Source: Streptomyces sp. SID14478 (GTDB lineage: Bacteria > Actinomycetota > Actinomycetes > Streptomycetales > Streptomycetaceae). From it: a stretch of DNA of 33,435 nucleotides. The translations under genes were made by a program, and so were the position numbers. The stretch spans positions 1 to 33,435 of the forward strand of contig NZ_JAAGMG010000666.1 in NCBI RefSeq assembly GCF_010548525.1, written 5' to 3'. The notes under the pieces are model-generated. The model made no database searches, had not been told where the DNA came from, and was given only the letters and a program-made list of their open reading frames with translations. Shown in pieces: positions 23,616 through 31,383 of this stretch (within the stretch, counting starts at the first letter, position 1; each line of letters opens with the position of its first letter).

Positions 23616-24872
23616 ATGGACGAGCAGCGAGCGCACGACGGCCCGGAGCCCCGACGGGGCGGCCCGCCGTGGATGCGTCTTGGACCCCCGTGGTGGAACC
23701 AGGGGCCCCCCGGCGGGAGCCGGGACGGCGCGGGCCGCTGGCCGTGGCGGTCCACCGCGCTGGTGACCGTCTTCGTCCTCGTCGGCTCGAACTTCGCCGC
23801 GCGCGAGCAGGGCGGCGACCGCCTGGACCTGGACGTCTTCGCCCGGGTGCTGTTGGTCGCCGGCTGCCTGCTGCTGCTGTGGCGCCACCGCTGTCCCGTC
23901 CTCGTGGCCTTCGGTACGGCGGCCTGCGCGACGGTGTACTTGGGCGCCGGTTATGCGTACGGTCCCGTGTTCCTCGTGGTGGCGCTGGGCTGCTTCTCGG
24001 CGATCGTGGCGGGTCACCGGCGTGCGGCCTGGGCCGCCGTGGGGCTGTTCTGGGCCGGTCATCTCCTGGTGGCGCTGTGGCTGTACGCGTATCTCCCGCC
24101 GTCCACCGACGGACAGGGGGCGTGGGGGGAACAGGGGTTCATCGCGGCGTGGGTGCTGGCCGTCGTCGCCGTCGCCGAACTGGTCCGGGTGCGGCGCGAG
24201 CAGTGGGAGCAGGCGCGCAGCGAGCGGGAGCAGGCCGCGCGGCGGCGGGCCGACGAGGAGCGGCTGCGCATCGCCCGTGAGCTGCACGACGTGCTCGCCC
24301 ACTCGATCTCCGTGATCAATGTGCAGGCGGGCGTCGGGCTCGCCCTGCTCGACTCGGACCCGGAACAGGCGCGGACCGCCCTGACGACCATCAAGGCCGC
24401 GAGCAAGGAGGCACTGGGCGAGGTGCGCCAAGTACTCGACACGCTCCGGGCGCCCGGCGCCGCGCCGCGGGCACCCGCGCCGGGGCTCGACCGGCTGGCC
24501 GAACTCGTCGAGCAGGCCGCCGGGGCCGGACTCACGGTCGACGTGAGCACGGACGGTCGGCGGTCGGCGCTGCCGCCGGGCACGGACCTCGCCGCGTTCC
24601 GGATCGTGCAGGAGGCCCTCACCAATGTCGTACGGCACTCCGAGTCCCGCCGGTCGCGGGTCCGCCTGCAATACGGGAAGGGCCTGTTGACGCTCACCGT
24701 CGACGACGAGGGGCCCGCCAGCCACGCCGAGGCGGGCGGCAGCGGCAACGGACTCGCCGGAATGCGCGAGCGGGCCGCCGCCCTCGGTGGCACGATCGAG
24801 GCGGGCCCGCGCCCCGACGGAGGCTTTCGGGTCGTCGCCGAACTGCCGCTCGCCACGGCCCCGTCCGCCTGA
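23616..24872 (+). CDS. Sensor histidine kinase (NarL/DesK-type, HisKA_3)
   Basis: The 418-residue protein has a Pro/Gly-rich cytosolic N-terminus (1-45) and about five or six membrane helices between 46 and 190. A coiled-coil linker rich in Arg/Glu (190-215) leads to a HisKA_3 dimerisation domain with phosphoacceptor His224 in ARELHDVLAHS. A HATPase domain follows, with the N-box EALTNVVRHS and the G-box GNGLAGMRERAAALGG near the C-terminus. There is no large extracellular domain, so the signal is probably membrane-related. The response regulator gene follows 17 nt downstream. A perfect palindrome upstream suggests autoregulation. No adjacent ABC exporter reveals the target. Confidence 0.93.
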   Translation: MDEQRAHDGPEPRRGGPPWMRLGPPWWNQGPPGGSRDGAGRWPWRSTALVTVFVLVGSNFAAREQGGDRLDLDVFARVLLVAGCLLLLWRHRCPVLVAFGTAACATVYLGAGYAYGPVFLVVALGCFSAIVAGHRRAAWAAVGLFWAGHLLVALWLYAYLPPSTDGQGAWGEQGFIAAWVLAVVAVAELVRVRREQWEQARSEREQAARRRADEERLRIARELHDVLAHSISVINVQAGVGLALLDSDPEQARTALTTIKAASKEALGEVRQVLDTLRAPGAAPRAPAPGLDRLAELVEQAAGAGLTVDVSTDGRRSALPPGTDLAAFRIVQEALTNVVRHSESRRSRVRLQYGKGLLTLTVDDEGPASHAEAGGSGNGLAGMRERAAALGGTIEAGPRPDGGFRVVAELPLATAPSA

Positions 24873-24889
24873 CCCGCAAGGAGGCTCCG

Positions 24890-25555
24890 TTGATCCGCGT
24901 ACTGCTCGCCGACGATCAGTCGCTCGTCCGCGCCGGATTCAAGGCGCTGCTGGACGCGCAGAGCGACATCGAGGTCGCGGGCGAGGCCGCCGACGGGGCG
25001 GAAGCCGTGCGCCTGGTGCGCGAACTGCGGCCCGACGTCGTCCTCATGGACATCCGGATGCCGCTCCTCGACGGGCTCGCCGCGACCCGGCGGATCGGTG
25101 AGGACTCCGCCCTCGGCGAGGTGAAGGTGGTCATGCTCACCACCTTCGAGCTCGACGAGTACGTCTTCGAGGCGATCCGCTCCGGCGCCTCCGGGTTCCT
25201 CGTCAAGGACACCGAACCGGATGAACTGCTGCGCGCCGTACGGGCCGTCGTGCACGGTGACGCCCTCCTCTCGCCGGGCGTCACCCGGCGCCTGATCGCC
25301 GAGTTCGCGGCCCGCTCCAAGGAGCCCTCGGCCGCCGCGCCGCTGGCCGATCTGACCGAGCGCGAGCGGGAGGTGATGGCGCTCGTCGGCATCGGCCTGT
25401 CCAACGAGGAGATCGCCCGCCGCCTGGTGGTCAGCCCGCTCACCGCGAAGACCCATGTGAGCCGCACGATGGTCAAACTGGGCGCCCGGGACCGGGCCCA
25501 ACTGGTCGTCCTCGCCTACGAGTCCGGACTGGTCAGGCCCGGCTGGCTCGGCTAG
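24890..25555 (+). CDS. NarL/LuxR-family response regulator
   Basis: The 221-residue protein has a receiver domain with acidic pair Asp8-Asp9, phosphoacceptor Asp54 (VVLMDIRMP), Thr in MLTTFE and Lys in FLVKDTEPDELL. A C-terminal LuxR helix-turn-helix follows (LTEREREVMALVGIGLSNEEIARRL in parts, about 154-178, then KTHVSRTMVKLGARDRAQLV). The TTG start is backed by a strong AAGGAGG 5 nt upstream. It is cotranscribed with the kinase and should bind DNA as a dimer after phosphorylation; the palindrome at 23539-23558 is the most obvious local target. Confidence 0.95.
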   Translation: MIRVLLADDQSLVRAGFKALLDAQSDIEVAGEAADGAEAVRLVRELRPDVVLMDIRMPLLDGLAATRRIGEDSALGEVKVVMLTTFELDEYVFEAIRSGASGFLVKDTEPDELLRAVRAVVHGDALLSPGVTRRLIAEFAARSKEPSAAAPLADLTEREREVMALVGIGLSNEEIARRLVVSPLTAKTHVSRTMVKLGARDRAQLVVLAYESGLVRPGWLG

Positions 25556-25738
25556 GGCGTGGGGCGGACACCCCGGCTGCCCGGCAGTGTCCGGCGAGCC
25601 TGCTCGCGGCGTCACCGAAACGTCCGCACGGTTCCGCCTTGAGGAGGCTCCGGCGCCTCGCGATCGCACGCGCCAGACACCGCGGGCCCCGCCCTTCGGG
25701 CGAGCGACAGGGCTTTCGCAACGCGCCCGGAACGCGCC

Positions 25739-25996
25739 CTAACGGACCTCGCGGCGGCGCTGACCGAAGCGCCACAGCACCCGGCCGGCCCTCGCGCAGA
25801 AAGCCACCGCGGCCGCGGCCGCGGCGAGCCGGAGCAGTGGCGTACGGGCAGAGCCCTCCACGGCGCCGGAGAACACCGGCAGGGCGCACACGACGAAGAC
25901 CGCGCCCGCCAGGACCGCGCCGGTGACGAACGCGAACGCGATCTCGACCGTCGCCGCGTCCCGCTCGGTCTGTGTCCGTCGCTTCTCCGTGCCCAT
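25739..25996 (-). CDS. Small two-helix membrane protein (DUF6332-like)
   Basis: The 85-residue protein has a polar start (MGTEKRRTQTERDAATVEIAF), then two hydrophobic helices (about 23-43 and 54-74) and an Arg-rich tail, so both ends should be cytosolic. The TQTERDAATVEIAFAF signature matches what I recall of the streptomycete DUF6332 proteins, whose function is unknown. ATG 25996 follows GGGGG by 7 nt; an upstream ATG (26020) has no ribosome site. It is monocistronic, convergent with the response regulator, and lies behind the terminator of the MFS exporter. Confidence 0.75.
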   Translation of the reverse strand: MGTEKRRTQTERDAATVEIAFAFVTGAVLAGAVFVVCALPVFSGAVEGSARTPLLRLAAAAAAVAFCARAGRVLWRFGQRRREVR

Positions 25997-26040
25997 GGCG
26001 CCGCCCCCGAGGTGTGTCATGACGCCAAGTGTGGCAAACG

Positions 26041-26079
26041 CGGGGCCCGCAGGCGAGATGCTTTCGCCTGCGGGCCCCG
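26041..26079 (-). terminator. Strong hairpin terminator of the DHA2 exporter gene
   Basis: A perfect 16-bp stem (26041-26056 with 26064-26079) with a 7-nt loop starts 22 nt beyond the exporter stop and before the DUF6332-like gene. Confidence 0.88.
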
Positions 26080-26101
26080 TCCCCCGAGATCGCCGGTCCG
26101 C

Positions 26102-27598
26102 TCAGTCGCGCAGGGCGAGCCCGGGCTCGCCGGCCTCCTGCTGAACGGACTTGGCGATCACGACCGTCTCCTGCGGGCGCCGCGTGCGCAGCCCGGTCAG
26201 GGTGACCAGCAGGCCTGCCAGGGCGACCGCGGTGATCACCACGAGGCCGGGCCGGAAGCTGTCGAGGACGGCCTGCGGCGAGGAGCCCTCGGGGGCGTTC
26301 GCGGTGATCACGGCCGTCACGATCGCGAGGAAGATCGCGCCGCCGACCTGCACGGAGGTGTTGAGCAGACCCGAGACCATGCCCTGCTCGTCGTCGTGCA
26401 CGCCGTTCGTGGCCTGGATGTTGAGGGACGGGAAGACCAGGGCGCAGGCCGCGCCGATCAGCAGCATCGTCGGCAGGATGACGGCGGCGTAGACGGGGTC
26501 GAGGCTGATGCGCAGGAAGAGGGCGTAGCCGAGCACCATGAACGCGAAGCCCACCGCGATCACCCGGGGCGTACCGAAGCGGTCCACGATCGCGCCTACC
26601 TTCGTCGACGACAGGGCCACCAGGGCGCCGGCGGGCAGGAATGCCAGGGCCATGCTCAGCGCCGACCAGCCGAGCAGCGACTGCAGGTACAGCGTCGCCA
26701 GGAACTGGAAGCTGACGTAACTGCCGAAGAAGGTCATGGCGCCGAGTTGGGCGCGGATCTGGGCACCGGAACGCAGCACACCGAGCCGGATCAGCGGCCC
26801 CGGCGAGCGGCGCTCGATGCGGACGAACACCGCGAGCAGGACGGCGACGGCGAGGAAGGACAGCAGGGTGCGGGCCGAGCCCCAGCCGGCCTGAGGTGCC
26901 TGGACCACCGTGAAGACCAGCAGCAGCATGGAGAGCGTGCCCGTGACGGCGCCGGGGATGTCGTAGCCGCGGTGGTTCTCCTCCTTGGCGCTGTGCGGGA
27001 TCAGTTTGAGGCCGAGCAGCAGCGCGACCACGGCGATCGGCGCGGGCAGCAGCATGGTCAGGCGCCAGCTCGCCTGTGTCAGCAAGCCGGACAGGACGAG
27101 GCCCATGGAGAAGCCGGTGGCGGCGCAGGTGGTGTAGATGGACAGGGCGCGGTTGCGCACCGGGCCCTCGGCGAACGTGGTCGTGATGATGGACAGCCCT
27201 GCGGGCGCGGTGAACGCGGCGCTCAGGCCCTTGATGAAGCGGCTCGCGATGAGCAGCGGGCCGGAGTCGACCATCCCGCCCAGCAGGGAGGCGAGCGCGA
27301 AGACGCCGAGCGCGATCAGGAAGACGCGGCGCCGCCCGAGCAGGTCGGCCGCGCGGCCGCCGAGCAGCAACAGGCCGCCGTAGCCCAGGATGTAGCCGCT
27401 GACGACCCATTGCAGGGTCGAGGTGGACAGGCCCAGTTCGGAGCCGATCGACGGCAGGGCGACACCGACCATCGACACGTCGAGCGCGTCGAGGAACATC
27501 GCGGCGCAGAGCACGAGCAGGGTCCCCCACAGCCGGGGCGACCAGCGTGCGTCGGACAGCTCCGGGGACGACGGAGCAGGGGTGAGCGGAGAGGTCAT
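26102..27598 (-). CDS. MFS exporter, DHA2 (14-TM, EmrB/QacA-like) family
   Basis: The 498-residue membrane protein has the drug:H+ antiporter-2 pattern. TM1 carries the acidic motif FLDALDVSMVGVALPSI, motif A is GGRAADLLGRRRVF between TM2 and TM3, and motif C-like glycines sit in TM5. About 14 hydrophobic helices are present. It should expel small toxic compounds using the proton gradient. There is no ribosome site; TACTCT lies 7 nt before the ATG, suggesting a leaderless mRNA. It is divergent from a MarR repressor, and a long inverted repeat overlies the promoters, so it is a likely MarR-controlled efflux pump. The C-terminal ~30 residues are polar. Confidence 0.92.
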   Translation of the reverse strand: MTSPLTPAPSSPELSDARWSPRLWGTLLVLCAAMFLDALDVSMVGVALPSIGSELGLSTSTLQWVVSGYILGYGGLLLLGGRAADLLGRRRVFLIALGVFALASLLGGMVDSGPLLIASRFIKGLSAAFTAPAGLSIITTTFAEGPVRNRALSIYTTCAATGFSMGLVLSGLLTQASWRLTMLLPAPIAVVALLLGLKLIPHSAKEENHRGYDIPGAVTGTLSMLLLVFTVVQAPQAGWGSARTLLSFLAVAVLLAVFVRIERRSPGPLIRLGVLRSGAQIRAQLGAMTFFGSYVSFQFLATLYLQSLLGWSALSMALAFLPAGALVALSSTKVGAIVDRFGTPRVIAVGFAFMVLGYALFLRISLDPVYAAVILPTMLLIGAACALVFPSLNIQATNGVHDDEQGMVSGLLNTSVQVGGAIFLAIVTAVITANAPEGSSPQAVLDSFRPGLVVITAVALAGLLVTLTGLRTRRPQETVVIAKSVQQEAGEPGLALRD

Positions 27599-27612
27599 GC
27601 CGAGCAGAGTAC

Positions 27613-27639
27613 ATGCACATGCATTGACTGCAAGTGCAT
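27613..27639. promoter_or_regulatory. MarR operator overlapping divergent promoters
   Basis: A 27-bp imperfect inverted repeat runs from ATGCAC to GTGCAT with inner TGCA/TGCA arms; all but two positions per arm match. It lies directly upstream of the exporter's -10 (TACTCT, minus strand) and spans the -35 region. On the plus strand, TACGGT (27674-27679) ends 6 nt before the MarR ATG. The region is AT-rich compared with its surroundings. Confidence 0.65.
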
Positions 27640-27685
27640 TTAATTCCGATGCAACAAACGGCGTCTTTTCTGCTACGGTGCGGTC

Positions 27686-28096
27686 ATGGCGGGACAGAAG
27701 TCGGAGGCGAGCGCCGCGTCGGGTCTCGTCGACCAGTGGCGGGACATCCTCGCGGTGCACGCGCGCACGATGTGCGAGCTCGACCGCGAGTTGCATCAAC
27801 ACGGCCTGGGTGCCAGTGACTTCGAGGTCCTCGACGTACTCGCCGAGGGCGCGGCGGAGGACGGTACGTCGGGATTCCGGGTGCAGGAGATCGCCGCACA
27901 GGTCCATCTGAGCCAGAGCGCGCTGTCCCGCCTCATCGGACGTCTGGAGAAGGACGGGCTCGTCGAGCGCGGCATGTGCAGCGAGGACCGGCGCGGGGTG
28001 CGGGTCTGTCTCACGTCGAAGGGTCGCGACCTGCACGCCGAGGTACGGCCGCTGCAGCGGGCCGTGCTCGGCCGGATGCTGGAGCACGAGGCCTGA
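27686..28096 (+). CDS. MarR-family transcriptional repressor
   Basis: The 136-residue protein is a winged-helix MarR regulator: a dimer helix (about 15-40), the recognition unit FRVQEIAAQVHLSQSALSRLIGRLEKDGLV (in parts, about 64-93), the wing ERGMCSEDRRGVRVCLTSKGRDL with the family Asp-Arg-Arg, and a C-terminal helix. Such repressors release DNA when a phenolic or other toxic ligand, or an oxidant, is present; Cys98 and Cys107 flank the wing and could sense oxidants. It is leaderless by sequence (TACGGT, six bases, ATG). It most likely represses the divergent exporter. It is convergent with the mycothiol-dependent isomerase gene. Confidence 0.93.
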   Translation: MAGQKSEASAASGLVDQWRDILAVHARTMCELDRELHQHGLGASDFEVLDVLAEGAAEDGTSGFRVQEIAAQVHLSQSALSRLIGRLEKDGLVERGMCSEDRRGVRVCLTSKGRDLHAEVRPLQRAVLGRMLEHEA

Positions 28097-28117
28097 CCGG
28101 CCCGCGCATCAGGGCGG

Positions 28118-28854
28118 TCAGCTCCAGGTGACCGCCGCCGCTCCCGCCACAGCGCGGCCACCGAAGCGTCGCCCGTCAGGGACGGGAACGGCAGCCGGTT
28201 CCACAGGGACAAGTAGAGGCGGGCCGCGGGCCCCGCCAGTTCACAGTCCGCGTCGCCCGCCGCCCCCCGCTCCGTCGTCGGCGGATCCGGTGAGATCCGC
28301 ACGGTCCAGGCGGCGTCCGCGTCCGTCGCGAGGATGCGCAGCACCCGTGGTTCGTCGGAGCGCACCCGGCTCTTCTTGCGCCCGTGGAACCCGAAGAGGA
28401 GTTCCTCGATCCCGTCGAGCGCGACGTCCCGGGCGATCGGGTCCGGCGTCGTCGTCAGCGCCGACTGGGCGTCCACCCGGTGCACCGTCGTCTCGTGGGC
28501 CTGCCGCCGCGCCCAGAAGGCCAGCGGGGTGGGCGCCGGCAGGAACGCCCAGCACGCCACGTCGGACGGCGCCTTCGTCAGCGTGGCGACGAGGTGCGCG
28601 TGTCCCTCCCGGAACCAGTCCAGCAGCGGCTCCCCGTCCAGATCGGGCAGGCCGCCGTCGGGGTGGTACGACGTGTGCTCCCGCGCGACGAACTCCGCGG
28701 CCCATCGGTGCACCATGCCCGTGTGCCGCAGCAGGTCGCGGATCTGCCAGCCCGGGCAGGTCGGCACCCTGGCGTCGATGCCGGCCCGCTCGGCGGCCGC
28801 CGCGAGCAGCCTGCCTTCGATGTCGAGAAGTTGAAGGTGTTCGGCAATCTCCAT
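28118..28854 (-). CDS. Maleylpyruvate isomerase-family, mycothiol-dependent protein, with apparent 3' frameshift
   Basis: The protein matches the DinB-like MDMPI family over about 240 residues. Metal ligands His49 (GMVHRW), Glu121 and His125 (HETTVHRVD) are in place, with PTCPGWQIRDLLRHTG at 31-46. Relatives move thiols using mycothiol. The reading frame then fails to stop: after SVAALWRERRR it continues 112 codons antisense through the MarR gene. One missing base in the CGG run at about 28134-28141 explains this, because the shifted frame reads VTWS then TGA (28120-28118), a normal family ending of about 245 residues. The coordinates given assume that correction. The uncorrected frame ends at 27796. 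The start looks leaderless, with a CACACT six bases before the ATG. Confidence 0.78.
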
Positions 28855-28902
28855 GCGGCGAGTGTGCCGGGTGCGGTGCCTCTCGGCGCAGACTTCCGCG
28901 AT

Positions 28903-30123
28903 TCAGTCGACGGCCGCGCGGCGGGTCGCGAACCCGATCGCCGCCGCCACCGCCGCCAGCACCGCCACGCTCGTCAGGGCCGTGGGCAGCGAGAACCAGT
29001 CCGCCATGAAGCCGATCGCGGGCGGTCCCAGCAGCATGCCGCCGTAGCCGAGGGTGGACGCCGCGGCGACGCCGGTGGGGCCCGCGAGCGCCCCGGCCCG
29101 TTCGATCGTCACGGGGAAGATGTTCGCCAGGCCGAGCCCGGTGATCGCGAAGCCGACGAGGGTCAGCCACACCGTGGGGGCGAGCGAGCCGAGCAGCATG
29201 CCGGCCGCGCCGGTCACGCCGCCGTACACCAACGTCCTTGTCCTGCCGAGGCGTTCGAGCAGCGTGGTGCCGCTCAGCCGCCCGATCGTCATGGCCAGGG
29301 CGAAGCACGAGTAGGCGGCGGCCGCGATACCCGGGTGGGCGTGCAGGTCCTGCTCCAGGTGCAGCGCGCTCCAGTCGGCGAGCGCCCCTTCGCCGTACGA
29401 GCTGCACAGCGCGATGAGCCCGAGGACGAGCACCAGGCCCTGGACCCTGCGGCCCGCGCGACCTGGCTCCTGCTGCTCCGGCGTCCGGTCCTGCGTCCGT
29501 ATACGTTCCGGTGGGCGCGGCGCCGGGTGGCGCAGCAGTGTCGGGGCGGCGGCCGCGGTGACCACGAGGCCGATCACGGTGATCGCCAGCAGGTGACGGG
29601 TCGGGGACAGGTGCCCCGCGACCAGGCCGCCCAGGCCCGAACCCACCATGCCGCCGAGGCTGAACGCGGCGTGGAAGCTGGGCATGACCGGCCTGCCGAG
29701 CGCCGCGACCAGATCGACGGCCGCGCTGTTCATCGCCACGTTGATCCCGCCGTACGCCGCTCCGAAGACCAGCAGGACGAGGCCGAGCGCGAGCGGGGAG
29801 TGCGTCAGCGGCGGCAGGGCGACGGTGAGCGGGAGCAGGATGCCGCAGGCCACGGTGACCTTGTGACTGCCGAACCGGCGGCACAGCCCGCCCGTCACCA
29901 TCATCGTGATGACGGCTCCGGCCGACACCCCGAGCAGCGCGAGCCCGAGCGCACTGGCCGACGCGCCCGTCTGCTCCTTGATCGCCGGGATGCGCACCAC
30001 CCAGCCCGCGAAGACGAACCCGTCGAGGGCGAAGAAGACCGTGATGGCCAGGCGCAGCCGGGTCAGGGACGGGGCGTGCGGGCCGTCGGCGTTGACGGTC
30101 CCCAGTTTGTTTAGTAGCGGCAC
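28903..30123 (-). CDS. MFS transporter, 12-TM (YbjJ-like)
   Basis: The 406-residue protein has about twelve hydrophobic helices. TM1 reads LRLAITVFFALDGFVFAGWVVRIPAIKEQTG. The loop between TM2 and TM3 has GLCRRFGSHKV. A conserved AYGGINVAMNSAAVDL and PSFHAAFSLGGMVG mark the YbjJ/FucP-like subgroup. A central hydrophilic, Arg-rich loop (about 190-225) divides the halves. The substrate is unknown. No ATG is available; the GTG at 30123 is preceded by a textbook promoter whose -10 (TACCCT) ends 6 nt upstream, so the mRNA is leaderless. It lies 48 nt downstream-facing of the MDMPI gene in the same direction and may extend into it. Confidence 0.88.
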   Translation of the reverse strand: MPLLNKLGTVNADGPHAPSLTRLRLAITVFFALDGFVFAGWVVRIPAIKEQTGASASALGLALLGVSAGAVITMMVTGGLCRRFGSHKVTVACGILLPLTVALPPLTHSPLALGLVLLVFGAAYGGINVAMNSAAVDLVAALGRPVMPSFHAAFSLGGMVGSGLGGLVAGHLSPTRHLLAITVIGLVVTAAAAPTLLRHPAPRPPERIRTQDRTPEQQEPGRAGRRVQGLVLVLGLIALCSSYGEGALADWSALHLEQDLHAHPGIAAAAYSCFALAMTIGRLSGTTLLERLGRTRTLVYGGVTGAAGMLLGSLAPTVWLTLVGFAITGLGLANIFPVTIERAGALAGPTGVAAASTLGYGGMLLGPPAIGFMADWFSLPTALTSVAVLAAVAAAIGFATRRAAVD

Positions 30124-30159
30124 AAAGTCAGGGTAGAGGGGGACTTCCGTTCGGGGCAA
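30124..30159 (-). promoter_or_regulatory. Leaderless promoter of the YbjJ-like MFS gene
   Basis: On the minus strand TTGCCC (30159-30154), 18 bp, TACCCT (30135-30130), six bases, then the GTG start. This is the clearest promoter in the window and fixes the gene's start codon. Confidence 0.75.
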
Positions 30160-30187
30160 GGGGGTTCGGAGCGGGAGCGGGGCATGC

Positions 30188-30223
30188 GAAAGGCGCGCGG
30201 GGGCGGGGCCCCGCGCGCCTTTC
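30188..30223 (-). terminator. Perfect 15-bp hairpin terminator
   Basis: Arms GAAAGGCGCGCGGGG (30188-30202) and its complement (30209-30223) enclose 6 nt, with A/T-ended arms and TTCTT on one side. It lies between the DeoR gene (ending 30447) and the next promoter, and can end the DeoR transcript. The tandem repeat lies between the DeoR stop and this hairpin. Confidence 0.88.
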
Positions 30224-30228
30224 TTCGA

Positions 30229-30461
30229 TGTGCGGCCGGACCGGTCGGGCCGCGGCGGCGCTCTTCTCCGGTGTGCGGCCGGACCGGTCGGGCCGCGGCG
30301 CTCTTCTCCGGTGTGCCTGTCGCGCCGTGACGGACTGCTCCGGCGTGCCCGGTCGGACTGCGACGGCCCTTTCCGAGGGGCGGTCGGGCCGCGACGGATT
30401 TCTCCGGCGTGCCGGTCGGGGTGCGACGGGCCTCTCCGGTGGGCGGTCAGACCGCGACGAC
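30229..30461. repeat. Degenerate tandem repeat of 30-43 bp units, about seven copies
   Basis: Two almost identical units (30229-30271 and 30272-30311, differing by one GCG triplet) are followed by about five shorter, diverged units. Each unit has the form GTGCsGGTCGGrC-CGCGACGG-nn-CTCCGG. The last unit covers the DeoR stop codon (30447-30449). The array fills the whole space to the terminator. It has no credible gene: the open frames across it only mirror the repeat. Units contain inverted GGTCGGGCC-type elements, so the RNA would be strongly folded. Confidence 0.75.
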
Positions 30462-31226
30462 CTGGACGCCCGCTTCCTCGAACCGGCCGATCGTCTCCTT
30501 GTCGGCCGCGGTGTCCGTGACGAGGATGTCCAGCTGTGTCACGTCGCAGATCCGCGCGAACGCCCGGTGTCCGAGCTTGCTCGAGTCGGCCGCGACCACC
30601 ACGCGCTCCGCCCGTTCGCACAGCAGCCGGTTGATCGCGGCCTCCGCCTCGTCGTGCGCGGACGCGCCGTGCGCGACGTCGAGGCCGACGACACCGAGCA
30701 CGGCGGTGTCCAGGGTGATCTGGCCGAGCACCCCGTCGGCGAGCGGGCCGATCAACTCGTACGACTGTGCGCGCGCGACCCCGCCGGTCAGCACGATCTT
30801 GAACTGGGGTCGCACCGCGAGCTCATTGGCGATGTTCAAGGCGTTCGTGACGATCGTCAGGGCCGGGGCGCCGGAGGCGAAGTCGGGACGTACGGCGAGT
30901 GCCCGTGCCACCTCCGTCGTCGTCGTGCCGCCGGTGAGGCCGACCGCCTCGCCGGGGGTCAGGAGCTCGGCGACCGCCTTGGCGATGCGCTGCTTCTCGG
31001 CGGCGCCCAGCGCGGTCTTGTAGCGCAGGGGCAGCTCGTAGCTCACGCCGTGCACGACGGCGCCGCCCCGGGTGCGCACCAGCATCTGCTGCTCCGCGAG
31101 CTGGTCGAAGTCGCGTCGGATGGTCGCGGCGGAGACGCCCAGTTCACCCGCCGCCTCCTCGACATCGAGGCGGCCGCGCTCAACGAGCAGCTCCAGGAGG
31201 GACTTCCAGCGGGCATCGCGGGACAT
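30447..31226 (-). CDS. DeoR/GlpR-family transcriptional regulator
   Basis: The 259-residue protein has an N-terminal DeoR winged helix (about 5-58: ARWKSLLELLVERGRLDVEEAAGELGVSAATIRRDFDQL in parts) and a C-terminal sugar-phosphate sensor domain related to ribose-5-phosphate isomerase. The latter has GGTTTTEVARAL (about 99-110), VTNALNIANELA, VLTGGVAR and VVAADSSKLGHRAF. Such proteins repress sugar catabolic genes until a phosphorylated sugar binds. GGAGG lies 6 nt before the ATG. It is divergent from the sugar isomerase/aldolase pair, and an inverted repeat lies between them. Its stop codon falls in the last unit of a degenerate tandem repeat. Confidence 0.92.
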   Translation of the reverse strand: MSRDARWKSLLELLVERGRLDVEEAAGELGVSAATIRRDFDQLAEQQMLVRTRGGAVVHGVSYELPLRYKTALGAAEKQRIAKAVAELLTPGEAVGLTGGTTTTEVARALAVRPDFASGAPALTIVTNALNIANELAVRPQFKIVLTGGVARAQSYELIGPLADGVLGQITLDTAVLGVVGLDVAHGASAHDEAEAAINRLLCERAERVVVAADSSKLGHRAFARICDVTQLDILVTDTAADKETIGRFEEAGVQVVAV

Positions 31227-31284
31227 CCGCGGCCTCCAATCGTCAGCGGATTCGATCGGACCGACCCTAGCCGTTTGCGCGCGA

Positions 31285-31332
31285 ATGCTTGATAGTGATT
31301 GAAAGCTCGCTATATCTTGCAGGAACAAGCAT
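31285..31332. promoter_or_regulatory. Promoter and probable DeoR operator of the isomerase/aldolase operon
   Basis: TTGATA (31289-31294), 18 bp, TATCTT (31313-31318) forms a good plus-strand promoter in an AT-rich patch. It is framed by perfect 7-nt arms ATGCTTG (31285-31291) and CAAGCAT (31326-31332), with inner ATAG/CTAT arms. A repressor bound to both arms would cover the whole promoter. On the minus strand TAGGGT (31269-31264) may be the DeoR gene's own -10. Confidence 0.55.
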
Positions 31333-31383
31333 AGTGCGGCGCACGTGTCGTCGTACGGGACATCGGGGAAGTGGGACACCGGC

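Noticed and set aside
25566..25592. GGACAC...GTGTCC stem after the response regulator as a terminator
   Set aside because: Only a 6-bp outer stem with a weak CCGG interior; possible but not strong enough to list.
27796..28117. C-terminal 100-residue extension of the mycothiol-dependent isomerase as a real domain
   Set aside because: It is Ser/Arg-rich antisense of the marR gene and has no family character. A one-base frameshift explains it better.
30230..30520. Plus-strand Arg/Gly-rich frames over the tandem repeat
   Set aside because: They translate the repeat in several frames equally well, lack ribosome sites and have no codon bias. They are a by-product of the repeat.
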